Positions 50,943-63,980 are shown, counted from the first letter of the stretch. The stretch is 64,000 nucleotides of DNA from Strongylocentrotus purpuratus (GCF_000002235.5 NW_022145596.1:29425867-29489866), one strand, 5' to 3'. A program made the numbers and translations. The notes: generated by a model from the letters alone, not told the origin.

Positions 50943-52145
50943 GACCCATGAGAGGTACACATACTAGATACTATACGATGTCTCATTACAGGTACACAAA
51001 CTGGACCAGTATACGATCTGAAGTAAATATTGACCATTACAGGTTCACATACTAGATCACTATACGAGCTTAAGTAGATGTAGACCCATTACAGGTACAT
51101 ATACTAATTCACTATACGATCTTAAGTAGATGTAGACCCATTACAGGTGCACATACTAGATCAATATACGATCTTATGTAGATGTTGACCCATTACAGGT
51201 ATACATACTAGATCACAATACGATCTTATGTAGATGTTGACCCGTTACAGGTATACATACTAGATCACTATACGATCTTATGTAGATGTTGACCCATTAC
51301 AGGTACACATACTAGGTCACTGTACGATCTTATGTAGATGTTGACCCATTACAGGTACATATACTAATTCACTAGACGATCTTATATAGATTTGACCATT
51401 ACAGTTACATATACTAATTCACTATACGATCTTAAGTAGATGTAGACCCATTACAGGTGCACATAGTAGATCAATATACGATCTTATGTAGATGTTGACC
51501 CATTACAGGTACACATACTACATGTAGGTCACTATACGATCTTATGTAGATGTTGACCCATTACAGGTACACATACTAGATCACTATATGATCTTATGTA
51601 GATGTTGACCCATTACAGGTTCACATACTAGGTCACTATACGATCTTAAGTAGATGTTGACCCATTACAGGTATACATACTAGATCACTATACGAACTTA
51701 TATAGATGTTGACCATTACAGGTTCACATACTAGATCACTATACGATCTTATGTAGATGTTGACCCATTACAGTTCACATACTAGATCACTATACGATCT
51801 TATGCAGATGTTGACCCATTACAGGTATACATACTAGATCACTATACGAACTTATGTAGATGTTGACCCATTACAGGTTCACATACTAGGTCACTATACG
51901 ATCTTAAGTAGATGTTAACCCATTACAGGCTCACATACTAGATCAGTATACGATCTTAAGTAGATGTAGACCCATTACAGGTACACATACTTGATCACTA
52001 TACGATCTTATGTAGATGTTGACCCATTACCATTACCGGTTCACATACTAGATCACTATACGATCTTAAGTAGATGTAGACCCATTACAGGCTCACATAC
52101 TAGATCACTATACGATCTTAAGTAGATGTAGACCCATTACAGGTG
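50943..52145 (+). repeat. 52-bp minisatellite, about 23 units, with higher-order pattern
   Basis: The unit reads roughly GATGTTGACCCATTACAGG, T.CACATACTAGATCAC, TATACGATCTTATGTA. About 23 units are countable, most 50-53 bases and two of 58. Variants alternate (TAAGTAGATGTAGACC versus TATGTAGATGTTGACC; GTACACAT, GTATACAT, GTTCACAT). A two-unit variant block near 51105 recurs 311 bases later, about six units, showing block duplication. Flanks at 50760-50940 and 52145-52290 carry decayed units. There is no open frame through it. Confidence 0.95.
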
Positions 52146-52299
52146 TAAATTTGAGATACACCAACTGGATTAGTTAACTATGCCTATCTTTAGGAGGTAT
52201 TGGCAAATTATAGATACACATTTAAGATAAGTATAGATCTTTAGAAGATATTGAGAAATTAGAGACACGCATTCTAGATTAATATAAGCATGGCCGTGA

Positions 52300-55200
52300 A
52301 TTCGCATAACTTTTAAACATTATTTTTGTAAAATGGAATGAAAAATGTGGGTATGCCAAAAAGTCCACCGATATATGGATATCATTGACCGCAAAAATTA
52401 CGAGACAGTGTTATTTTGTGATAACATTCACGATTCTTGTTTTAATATTGGTGTCAGGAGATCATAACACCTGGGAAAACGTGAAGTATTCCTGCCGAAA
52501 ACATAATATCTGCTGAATTATCAAATGATATTTGCACATTAGCTTTTGTTGTTGGTTGAAAATGTGACTTTTGCTGTCAAAAGGCTCGTAGAACTCTTGC
52601 GAAATGCGAAAGAGCGTACAGTACATCCATGTTTTAAACTTGTGTTAGAAATGACTTATCATTTCCAAACAATGACGGGAATATACTGTGGGATACATTT
52701 TACGAGCACTAAAGGTGATCTTAAGAAGAACAGAATGATCATATCGAATGTACACTACACAACAATTTTGTTTTCTCTTTTGTAAGTCATTGTCTGGTTT
52801 GTGACATCTGCAAAAATGTCATCTGTGTCAAAACACCAATAAAGTCTTATTGGATTTGTGAAAATAATACTTCTGTTCGGCTATATAGTTTTGGCGTCAT
52901 ATCGAGCATCTATATCACATATCAAAGGGTAGTAGAGGTTACTGCCCCCATGGCTAGACAAAGAAATGCTAAAGATGGACAATTTCCTCTTTTTCATTTA
53001 CGTGGTTCAACCAAATATGAAGATCGCAGTCAAGTCATGACATATATTGACATGCATTTCGACTCGATTGTAGTCAAAATTGTGTTCTAGGAAATTGGTA
53101 TGTTAGTCTTAAATTGGAAGTCTGTCATCGAAAATTAGAGTTAATTGTGTTTTCAGTACCAATTAATGCGATACACATATCGAGACGCCGGTGCTAAAAA
53201 GTTGTTAAAGAGAACGGATCATCAGAAAATTTATCTGTATGTTTGAATTTCAAGCCTGGTATCGCATATTTAAAAATTTCATGTTTAAAAATCATTTAGT
53301 GCAAAGAGAAATTTCAAATATCGAAAATGCCCTTTTCCCCTCTTACGTAGTATTCAGTATATTTCACCCAGAGTTTTTCTAGAGTGGATGGCTTGGATAA
53401 ATCGCAGTAGACGCACTCGCATAAAATTGAACGTAAGGAAAACAACTCCGAATCAACTTCCCTAATGGCCTCTTTATGCTTTGTAATTGTTCACTATTTC
53501 ATCATAATTTACGGTTGGTTATTCTATGCCTTTCAAATATTAAAATGATTTATTACGTGGGTTGGTTCCTTTAAATTGAGGTGTTTGCTACAACGTCAGG
53601 GTCATGGTGATAAATAATAAATGGAATTAACGGAGCATTAGAGAGTTGTAGTAGTTATCCTAAACGATCTTACCACTTGGCCTAGAGCCTGACGCCGTAC
53701 GCCTCATCAATTTTTACTTAAGCTTTCTATCATCTGCTCTGGGGAGAATAGTGAGGATAGTGGAGAGGAGATTAACGTCTTTTGATAGGAGGTGTCTCGG
53801 TGTGTAAAGGGGGAAAGGTGAAGGTCCATTTTGGAAGAGAGCTGGGTCCTTTGGAATGTGTGCATGGGAATGCTATTAGCCCTTGCTGCCATATAATTAT
53901 AATCACATTTTAGGCTCGTGTCTACTTCATTATTTGTTCTCCTCTTCCGATAACCATCGCTATTATCAACTTTGTTAACGTCATTATCATTATCAGTTAT
54001 ATTTACATTATGGACATCATCATTGTTAACTGTTGTTAACGATATCCTTAATGCACTCAATATAATCAGTGAACATCACTATCGATATGATCATTGTTTC
54101 CACCATTATCAATGTTATTGTGTTAATTATTATCGCTTGAAGATTGTTATCATCATTTACATTGCTCTCATCCAAATCCTCATTATCATCGTCATGTACC
54201 ATCACAATTACCGATTATCCCCCACCACTGTTATCAGGAGTACAAACAACATCTCCTTCCTCCTCCTCCTCCTTCTCCTCCTCATCATTATCCATACCCT
54301 CGCCACCAGTAACATCATTACCATCGCATTATATCATCATGATTACCATTTACATCATCACTGACAGCGAAGTCTCTATGATTATTAACATAAACACCAC
54401 TACTCTCATTATAACACGATTGCAACTACTTTCGAGAACCAACTCAAGAGCGATTCCAGTACCCTGTTAATCTCATTTTTCGCACCTTTCGAAAGGTGAA
54501 CTACATGCCATTGGAGTTTCCTTAGGTTGACTTTTCGAAAATCGTTGCGGTCCTGTTTATAAAGAAAATTCAATTATGCAAACACTTCTCATCATAGACC
54601 CACAACTTCAATTTCTTACCTGCCATCGCATCGATAGCTGTCTAGACTGGATGTAATTTTGTATCCTCATCTCGTTCAGATTATAACGTGTTATTTCTAG
54701 ATGAAGGAATGATTACATTTAGACTCGCGGTATGTCTTGCTAACTCGTACACATGTCTAAACGTTTATCCGGCAGAGCAGAAGAGAAATAAATACATGAA
54801 ACGCAAATCAACAAGATTTCGTAAAGGTTGGAAAATCCATTAAGGGATTGACATTCAATTTCAAATAGCACTGAGAAAACATAAAAATAATTATGGCACT
54901 GATCTGTCGAGTTCATGTAAGCCGTCTCACCGAGTTTAGTTTAATTATTGCATGAAAATGTGACCTAAATTTTATGGCGGCCCGAAAATAGCAACAAATT
55001 AACACGAATCAGGTCACTGCAAATTGATTTGATTAGTCACAATGAGTTGTAAAAAAAAGCAAATAAGTTATAATGCACCCAACAAGTAGAACGCCATAGA
55101 TTAAAGAATTGCAGTAAATACCTTCAATACAGGTTTGAATATCTACCTTCATCTATTTTTCCAAATATAACTGAAATTGTCCATTAAGACTGTTGAAATC

Positions 55201-57285
55201 TAATCAGAAAAGTTGAAAATAGTATAATAATAGTTATTTGGGACTGTTTGTACCGTAAAAATATGAAATATTTGCTTGCATCCACTTTATGAATTTAATT
55301 TATTTTGATTTATTTGGAGCCACATCCCCAAAAGCAAAAATGTTTCTTTTAAGAGAAAACTTCAAATTATGACTTTGTAATATTACAAACCATTACCAGT
55401 AACATAATTGCTTAATCCAGGAAACAGGTTACTCCTGTGTCAAATCCTATGGGAATAAAAGTTTTCACTAGTCAATGGATTATTCATACAAATAAAATTG
55501 GAAGCCACATTAATGGGTTCAATTATTTCTTAATGCTTCTATCATGCTTCACAATCTCACTTAAACTTGTTCATTTCCGGCCACGTCATAAGTAATCTCA
55601 CTCTGTGGAGTTTTCTTGATACCTTTACCCGCAACACAATACCAATTTACGACTCTAAAGCGGTCGCATATAAAACCCCTTCAGCAATCATTAATACCAC
55701 TGGGAATCGATTCAGGTCTTTCAATGAAATTAGATCGTGCAAGTGTGTATTTAAGCACATTAAATGTTGGCATTAAACGTCCTGTTAAAGATGCTACTTT
55801 TATTCTAAGGGAGAAGCTTCCGGGCAAAGATTTATGATGTCTGAATGTTTGAACGGGACAAAACATAAATAACCCAAAAAGATTAAGCTCTCTACACATT
55901 TACTCTAACTCACAATGTAACACATAAAATTAATTTGTTGGAAATCCTGTCTCTTCCTTTTCCTTAAGACCAAATTATATTTAAAAAATTTCTGAGTCTG
56001 AGAAAGAATTATTTGCCTCGTCGTCCTTAACTGTGGAAGTTGTCACATTTTCTGAAGTGAAGTGTTTAAAGTGCCCCTCTCCCCCGCTAATTCCTTTTCT
56101 TCTTGCCTATTTTCTATAATTCTTTTTTTAATTTCTTGAGGAATTGGGGGTCTATTTTTAATTGAACTATATTTAAAAATCATATGTTTTGTTAAAAGAA
56201 TAATGTGATTTAACAGTTGTTCTTCTCCCGCATTGGATCTTTTTTTATCCCGATATGAATTTCTTGCCAGTGCAGATTTTTTAACGCTGATAAAGCAAAA
56301 TGGTCACCGCAGTCCTTCTAAATATTTGCTACCTTTTCGCAGGTAAAAACAGATGTTCATAGGTTCATAGTGTGGTTATTATTTTCCGATATGAAAATTT
56401 TGCTACCGATGCAACTACTAGTACTACGTGACAATTTATAATATTAAACGGTTAGAAGTGAATAACCATGCACTCCTTCGATGCCTCAATGCCGAGGTCG
56501 GCTAGTTAATTATTGTCCAAAAGGAGAAGTGTCTGTCATTAAAAAAAGGAATTTAATCAACATGTAATCTAGAATTGAATAATGGATGGGCTTAAGTAAT
56601 GAATAAACATGTTGCGGTTATTTTCCTCTCGTAATACGCATTCACACGAGTCAGGCCTTCATCGCTCCTTTTATTTCCAAATTAATTAAAGCATCCAACG
56701 AACCGTTGTTCATCAATAGTGTGCGAGTGTCAGATAGTTTGCCATTAAAATGTGATCTATAGTCCTTACCTCATGCAGTAGTATTAAATTTACTTCTGTT
56801 TTTTTTTGTCTGAATAAACGGAGAGTGCTTAAATGCAACATTTCTGACAAGATCATGATGATAACAAAATACTTATCATCAGTTAGATTCTTTCCGGTAC
56901 GTTTTCCTCTTTCAGTATCCATGAGGAGCTCTTGCACAACTCATTTGATTAAATACACTCTGTCGTACGTGTATTCACCACTCCCAGGCCAAATAGATAA
57001 ACACTGAAAAAAGATGATCATCTTTTTTTTCTTGTCATAATTACATCATGATAACTATTGACCGTGAAAGGTGTAAAACCATTATTTCAATGTATCATTA
57101 AATTGATTATAATCGGATATAACCGATCCCTATGAGCATTTAATTTTAAATTTCAACACATAAATGCGTCCCTATTTCCTCTTCTGAGCCATTAAGAAGG
57201 TCTCCCTGGCCTATTTTTCTTGAGGTATAATGCTTTCTCGAGAGAGAGGTGTATGGTTTTAAATCGTCTGTCTAAAACTTGTAGG
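52300..57285. other. Intergenic stretch, mostly without recognised features
   Basis: AT-rich. 53950-54420 is a degenerate ATCATTATC-type stretch (old microsatellite) whose open frames are repeat translations. No gene could be supported elsewhere. Confidence 0.5.
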
Positions 57286-57290
57286 TTAGT

Positions 57291-57578
57291 AAACTTTAGT
57301 ACACAAACACTTACACTGACACCGCACCTGCGTTACAGTCTCATTGGAAAGTGCCTGTTATTAGTTAGATATACATGTACCAACACTTAAACTGACACCT
57401 TACTCTAACACCGGACCTTTACTAAATACACTCTAAACTTTAGTACACAAACACTTACACTGACACCGCACCTGCGTTACAGTCTCATTGGAAAGTGCCT
57501 GTTGTTATTAGTTAGATATACAAACACTAATACACGGACACCTTACTCTAACACCGGACCTTTACTGAATACACTCTG
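57291..57578 (+). repeat. Tandem duplication, 144-bp unit
   Basis: AAACTTTAGTACACAAACAC starts at 57291 and 57435. Both copies run through GACACCGCACCTGCG, CATTGGAAAGTGCCTG and CTAACACCGGACCTTTACT to AATACACTCT. The copies are close, so the duplication is young. Each unit itself contains two related ACACTTA.ACTGACACC pieces. Confidence 0.93.
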
Positions 57579-57853
57579 TTAATAGTCCCGCTGAAAAGTA
57601 CATTGCAGACGACCATTAAACGTGTTTCGAGCTCTGTTGGCGCCCTTTGGGGTAAGTAGGTGACAAGTTTAATAGTAATATTCTGTGCAGATGCATCGCC
57701 TGGGGGTAGTTAATAACGGTCGCAGTTTCTGACAATCACACTTTGCCTTATTCTTGATGTTTGTTCGCTTTTGGACGAAGGGGAAAACAGGTAGCGAGCA
57801 TGGTAAGAAAAAAATAAAAGAGAGATAAATAAGGCATGGCATACGTGTGCGAT

Positions 57854-57855
<2 letters not shown>

Positions 57856-57889
<34 letters not shown>

Positions 57890-57960
57890 GGAGGGAGGTG
57901 GAAAGAGAGAGAGAGAGAAGGAGAGAGAAGGATAGAAATAGATGTAGAGAGTGAGAGACT
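57856..57960. repeat. Compound (GA)n tract
   Basis: Interrupted GA runs with GGGAGGGAGG breaks. Confidence 0.9.
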
Positions 57961-58220
57961 GTAGATATGAGATAACTTTTCTAGTAAGAGAGGATAGAGA
58001 TACAGAAGAAGCATATTCTAGCTAGTCGAGCAATTGTATCCTGCTTTGTATGGAAATGTCAAGACATCTTGACACTCGGTGACAGTGGAGTCCAAACCAG
58101 GACAAGGGAAGATTTTGACACAACTAGGAAGAGTTTTCGAGGCCTCGATAACCTGATAAAACTAGACCAGGTATGACCAAGAAGACTGAATTTCTTACGA
58201 AAAAGAAACAAAATATCAAG

Positions 58221-58246
58221 TGAGAGAGAGAGAGAGAGAGAGAGAG
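58221..58246. repeat. (GA)n microsatellite
   Basis: Short perfect GA run. Confidence 0.9.
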
Positions 58247-58547
58247 GTAGAATGAAGTAGTGAATTCGTGAATGAAGGTAAGACGTGTATGTTTTTCTTT
58301 ACGAACACTGCAAACACGCTGATATTCGAACACTGTCTTTGTCTTTTTTCTCTCTGTAGATTTAAACAAAATATAGGTTAATACGATTAACTGAGTATTA
58401 CCGACAACAAGATACATTGTAGCTCTGTCTTCCCCTACAGAATTATATTTTCTACATTTTGTTTGATAACGGAAAATAAATCTCATATAACCCCCTATAC
58501 CTGTCCTTATCTTTCTTTGACAACAAAAATTCAACCGTTATCTGGAG

Positions 58548-59030
58548 TTTATCAAATATTCAGTGGAAAACGCTTAAAGTTTATACCATGTTTATTTATG
58601 TGATTCTATCGCGGATTTGCTCCAAAAATGTGAAATCTAAACAATCCATTTAACCGTTGTTTTTTTTCTCGATGAGGACGGGGTTTTCTCGAGGTCCAAT
58701 AGGAGTACTGGTTTTTCTTTTAATCTACTTTTCGTAAAGAAACCCACAGGCCTATAAGTGTCTCAACAAATATCTTATTTTTACTTTATCAAATAACCAG
58801 TGGAAAACGCCTTAAGACAATGTGACAATGTGATTCTCTTGTGGATTGGCTCAAGAACGCTTGTATGCATTTTACATCGAACGAACTATGGACAAAAGTA
58901 TAATAATTCACTAAGTAACCGTTTTTTTTTCCTCGAAGTAGGACGGGGTTCCTCGAGATCCCATAGGAGTACTGGTTTTTCTCTTAATATACTTTTCGTA
59001 TAGAAACCCACAGGCCTATAAGTGTCTCAA
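58548..59030 (+). repeat. Tandem duplication, about 237-bp unit
   Basis: TTTATCAAATA..CAGTGGAAA starts near 58548 and 58785. Both copies contain a T run, GGACGGGGTT, TAGGAGTACTGGTTTTTC and AAACCCACAGGCCTATAAG. Divergence is uneven: the 3' halves are near identical while the middles differ, which suggests local gene conversion. Confidence 0.88.
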
Positions 59031-59499
59031 ACAAAATCCTATCTTCACGAATACATAGACAATTTCTATCGACGTCAAAATATAAGCTACAATCGATACA
59101 AAGATCAAAATTATAAATCATAAAGTGGGTCATGATAACAAAAAGTTGTTAAACAATACAAAAATATATGCTATAGGCATGATAGGCGAGACGAGGATCG
59201 TAATTGGTGGCACAGAAAAGGGGAAAAAATAAGTAAAGAGAAGAACATCAACTTCTAGAGGTAATAGCGACACGCAATGTTAAAGGATTATAAGAGAGAA
59301 ATATCTGGATACAATGTATATATGTATACATATTTATCTTTTACATCCTAATATTTTTGTCGCTTTTTATTTTGCGTTTATGGCACAATTCCTACCAGAA
59401 ATCACTGTGAAAGAAAGAAAATAGCTACTCATTGAGAGAAAACGGGATGGGAGGTAACGATAGGAAGAAGTAAGGGATAGGTTTCTTTGAAGAGCGAGG

Positions 59500-59690
59500 G
59501 GTAGTGATTATGGAGGGAAAGAGGGGGGAGAGACGGAAAGTAATATAGTGACCATAAGAGACAGACAGAGAGGGAGAACACGAGAGAGACAGAGAGAATG
59601 AGAGTCCGAGAGGGATAGAAAGGGAGACAGAAAGTCGAGGAGAGGAAAAGGAAGAGAGAGAGAGAGACAGAGAGAGAGGTGGGTGTGGGA
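59500..59690. repeat. Compound (GA)n tract
   Basis: Purine-rich GA/GACAGAGAG tract; minus-strand Ser/Leu frames over it are artefacts. Confidence 0.9.
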
Positions 59691-60280
59691 TGGGTCCGTG
59701 GACGACGTCAACTACATAAGTCAGAGAGATCAGAAGACAGAGACAAATAGAGCATGAAGAGACAGAGGCATAAAACCCATGGATCAGTGGTTGAAGAAGA
59801 TGGCCCTTTCCTCCTAGATATCTCGTCAAATTCATGATCACGCACCCGGCCGTAAACAATCCGTTAGAGAACACGACACAGATTTTCTGCCCTGAAATTT
59901 ACCCGAGTGCCTCGGCTCAAGTACAGTCTTAAAGGGCCGCGTCAAGCAATGATGAATCAGTGAGAGGGTAGGATGCGACAAAGACACATCGGGTAGTCAA
60001 GGCGATGCGTCAAAGACGACGTTAGCTATCACATTAAGACAGATGGAAGGACTTTCATAAAAGTGCGGTCATGGGTCAATACAATTAAAATTAGAAAGAT
60101 GGGTAGACAAAAAAGTAGGAATTTCAACAAAATCGTTACCATTTGCGCACGGAGATTGAGGAAAGTGCACAGGTTGAGGAAAGTTCTTTTCTCTATTTCT
60201 TTTCTTCTTTTTTTTTAGAAAGAAAGGTTTGGTATTATGTATGTGTAATGCTGTGGGTAGATGTGTTCACATAAATGATG

Positions 60281-60305
60281 GAGAGAGATATAGATAGAGA
60301 TAGAG

Positions 60306-60347
<42 letters not shown>
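60281..60347. repeat. (GATA)/(GA)n microsatellite
   Basis: A GATAGA run passing into GA, followed by a G run at 60354-60364. Confidence 0.9.
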
Positions 60348-60350
<3 letters not shown>

Positions 60351-61380
60351 AATGGGGGGGGGGGGAGGGAAAGATTTGTTTGTGTATCTGAAACAGGTCA
60401 GGAGAATGTTAATGTCTACGGATATCTATATAAACGAATAATTACTAAAATGATGATATTAAGAAGGTTGGTGCAAATTTTTTTTCAATGGCCCCCTCAT
60501 TTAAAAAATACATACACAGAATGACAAGAAGAAAGAAGGATAAAAAAGCGAGTCACAAGATGCTAACTTACTTATCGCTCTTCCAAAAGTATAACATTCT
60601 TATTGAATTTAAAACTACAAAAGAAGTAACTCGTGCTTAAACATGCAGCGCCTTGGGTCTGGGCGATAACTTTCACATGATTCTCAGAATGACCAATATT
60701 TATTAGTGGGTTTGTTGTAGTTAGTGATCTATCTTTCCTTTTTTAAGCCATGGAAAGGATCCATCGTATCGTTTAAAGGCCCGGATACAAAAGTACTACT
60801 TCAAGTATGACAACGTCAATACATGGAGTTGTCCAGGTACTTTCCGCTTTCCCTCGGGGCCAGGGGGGGGGGGGGGGAGGGAGGGGGTTCGCCCCTTGTT
60901 TATCAATTTGTGGATACGCCACAGGCACGTAATGGCGAACAATCTGTTTCATAATCACGTGATATGGATATAGGAAAATAGTATAAAATGTAGGATGCCC
61001 TGTCAGACAGCAATAACTCTTCCAACCCAAAAAAGTCGTGTCAATCGTAAGCTGAAACGGACGAGGCGAGTACCCTCAGGGCAATTATGGGGTCAGTAGA
61101 AATTGCGGTTGGATAAAAAAAAGGATTTAAGACATACGGGACAAAAGGAATTCTTATTTCAAAGATGAGCATGATATCGGGTAACGATACCGTGTTTAGG
61201 GATAACCGGAGAAAATCTAAATTGATCTTTTTTCCAGGAAATTATTAGTTAGGACGAGTATAGACACAACTTCCTGAAAGTCACGGGCAATGATAAGCAC
61301 AGACGAGAAACATATTTATACATACTTCGGGACTATTTAGTTCAGTTGGTCCGGATATATCGAGTTCCGGGGGGAGGGGA

Positions 61381-61672
61381 GGGGTGCTTCATAAAGATCG
61401 TAATAGAACTTATCTCTAAGTTGGACTTAACAATTATGAAAAGCCGTTAGCATATATGAAACATTTTGTAAAAGTTATTTTAGAAGGCATACAATGTTGT
61501 AATTTAATTATTCATATTTTCTATTATCAAGAAAATGTCACGTTCTTGATGTGAAATTTATAAATATATTTATTTTTGAATATATTTCATTTTAAGGCTA
61601 CAAATGGCTTTCCATAATTTTCAAGTCCAACTTAGAGTTAAGTTCGACTATGAATCTTTGTGAAAAACCCCC
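61381..61672. mobile_element. MITE with long terminal inverted repeats
   Basis: The ends pair over about 65 bases: the left begins GGGGTGCTTCATAAAGATCG and continues with AACTTATCTCTAAGTTGGAC, while the right read in reverse is GGGGTTTTTCACAAAGATTC and then AACTTAACTCTAAGTTGGAC. The middle is AT-rich and non-coding. The target duplication is not clear because the left flank is a G run. Confidence 0.85.
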
Positions 61673-61843
61673 TGATTTCATTTTTTTTCTTTGTTATATT
61701 TGTCAATCTTTTTCGTTAGGCAAATATCATAAAGTGTTATTTTGATTTGTGGTTGTGTAAATTGTGTTTAATTATTTGAAAATATAATAATTCGATGTCT
61801 TGGTTTGACTGTTCCTCGATAATCGTTTTGTGAATGAGTTATT

Positions 61844-62190
61844 AACATCGTGGTATCATATTAGATACAACATCGTGGTATAGAGGTTCATTCACTTGAC
61901 TCTCAAGTCTCAATCCAAAGGTTGACGGTTCAAATCCAAGCCCGATACTAACGTCTTTTGGCACGACATTATGCCACAATTGCCACTCTCCATCCAGGTG
62001 TTAAATGGTTACCCGGTATGATTGAAAAGTTGTTGATGGTTTGCCCAGCAGTGTCAGGGCAGTTAAATGGCGCCTGGCTAAAATGCTCCATTGTGTGCGG
62101 TCAGGCAAGCCTAAATCCGATGACCATATCAATTATATCTGTCAAGCGCTTTTCAGAGACATCGCCGATTCCACTTCTCATCTTATCTAT
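61844..62190 (+). mobile_element. tRNA-derived SINE with 25-bp flanking direct repeat
   Basis: A tRNA-like head with A-box-like TGGTATAGAGGTTC (about 61876) and B box GGTTCAAATCC (61927-61937) leads into the body GTCTTTTGGCACGACATT, CACTCTCCATCCAGGTGTT and AAATGGTTACCCGGTATGA, then AAGCGCTTTTCAGAGACA near 62150. Immediately upstream ACATCGTGGTAT occurs twice, 25 bases apart, which may be a duplicated start of the head. The body is shared with 63550-63635. Confidence 0.8.
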
Positions 62191-62262
62191 TTCAAATGTA
62201 TAACTCTTCCAAATAGGCCTTCATTAGCCCAGGGCTCGTGTTGTAAAGTCATTTCTCGCACA

Positions 62263-62306
62263 CACACACACACGCACACACGCACACTCACACGCGCACA
62301 CACACA
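62263..62306. repeat. (CA)n microsatellite
   Basis: Interrupted CA run just downstream of the SINE, possibly grown from its tail. Confidence 0.88.
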
Positions 62307-62746
62307 AGCACACAACGTTCCAAAGTGTGAAAATCAATTTAATAACTTCATTCAAGAGATTAAGTAATTTAACGGGGTCGATTGTTTTGCACATTTCAAG
62401 GGCAGACATCGATAGTGTATTCGATATCAATGAATATCATAGTGACGATTGTGAAGCTGCTAAAGTGTAACTTCACGCTATAGTGTAACCTAACGCCTAA
62501 GTAACTGAAAAAAAGTTCACTTCAGCGGATACGCCATATACACACTGATACACAGTGTAACCTTTATTGAGGTGCACACGCTAACCGTAATTTGTAGGGC
62601 AACACACGCGAACCATAATAGTGGCTCTGAAGGGACATCGCGAATCACAAACTTTCGGAAGTGAAATTCGTGATGAAAATACGCGACAAATCTCATATTT
62701 TGTCGCGATTTTTAAATCTATTTAGTTATCTTCTATTTCCTTTATC

Positions 62747-62960
62747 TCAGTGCTTTCTTTCTCTTTCTCTCTCTCCCTCTCTTTCTTAATATATCTCACT
62801 TCTATACCCCCCCCCAACCCCCCTCTCTCTCTCTCTCTTTCTCATCTCATTCTCTCTTTCTCTCGTTATCCTTCTCTCTCTTTCTCTATATCTTCCCCCG
62901 CCCTTTCTGTTTTTCTCTCTGTCTTCTCATCTCCTTCTTCCTTTTTCTTTCTATCTATTA
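62747..62960. repeat. Compound (CT)n tract with C run
   Basis: Pyrimidine-rich stretch containing a C run near 62808. Ser/Leu open frames are repeat translations. Confidence 0.9.
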
Positions 62961-63549
62961 ATTGCTGTTTTGCTATAGCCGAGCTTTAAGGTCTTTCTAC
63001 ATTGTTGGAAGGCCCAACAATTTGATGGACACCAGGCTGATGGACACACTTAAGACACACTTCTGCATGGATTTTCAAAACATGTGTTTTGAAGACGAAT
63101 ATAGTGATGAAAGCACAAAATTAGGGTTTTCTGCGTACAACACAAAACCTAAATAAATTATTGGGCACTCCTTCGTTAAATGCGTCTTCAAACATAATTG
63201 TTTTATAAATCATTGCAGAAGTGTGTTAAATGACATCCTCTTTCACATCATTATATAATTTAACTGAAATTTTGCTATAAAATATTAAGACAATTTTGGG
63301 GTCCCAACACTAGAGGGGCTGTGTTTATAGTTCGTTCATTACATACATTCAAAAACATAAGGGAAAGCTCAATTTGATACGCTGACCGTTTTAAAACGTA
63401 GTATAAATTCAAACATCTTTGGTTCTAACCACCCACATGGCCACATGATTGTTTCATGGTGAAAGAATAATGTCTGTGAAAATGTCAGGTGATTAAAGCC
63501 CCTCTAAAGTTTTGGGAGCCCCACCAATTTCATGGCAAAGGTTCATTTA

Positions 63550-63635
63550 ATGTCCTTTGGCAAGACATTGATCTACATTTGCTACTCTCCATCCAGGTGT
63601 TAAATGGGTACCCGGTAAGATGCGAAAGCTAATGT
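63550..63635 (+). mobile_element. SINE body fragment
   Basis: TGTCCTTTGGCAAGACATTG, CTACTCTCCATCCAGGTG and AAATGGGTACCCGGTAAGA match the body of the SINE at 61950-62030. No tRNA head precedes it. A downstream ACGCCTGGCTGAAA at about 63672 also matches the 62.0-kb copy, so the fragment may reach about 63690. Confidence 0.75.
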
Positions 63636-63718
63636 GCTTAGATAAGCAAGTGTGCGCTTGAAGAAAAAAATGACGCCTGGCTGAAAGTGTAACCTGCTGC
63701 TAAAGTGTAACCTGCTGC

Positions 63719-63980
63719 CAGGGGCGGCGCCACAGGGGGGGGGGCAGGGGTGCAGCTGCCCCCTATCATTTTGAAAAAAGGGAAGAGGAAGGGAAGGAGA
63801 AAGAAGAAAAGGAAAAGGAAAGAAAAGGAAAGAAGGAAAAAAAAGGAAAAGAAGGAGATTAAAAGAAAAGGAAGGGGACGAGAAGGAGAAAGGCCAGGAG
63901 AAAGAGAACTATAAATGTTAGATTTGACGTAAGGGAGGGCGGGGTGAAAAATATGGTGACACCCCCCCCCCCCTGCCTTC
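63719..63980. mobile_element. G/C-run element with purine-rich interior, possibly partial
   Basis: Begins AGGGGCGGCGCCACAGGGGGG, an end type common on short elements of marine invertebrates. It has an AAGGAAAAGG-type purine stretch at 63776-63910 and ends near GGTGACACCCCCCC. The inverted match of the ends is loose, so this is a tentative call at the window edge. Confidence 0.4.

Noticed and set aside
50943-52145. CRISPR-like appearance of the 52-bp repeats
   Set aside because: Whole units repeat with no unique spacers, and the sequence is clearly eukaryotic; it is a minisatellite.
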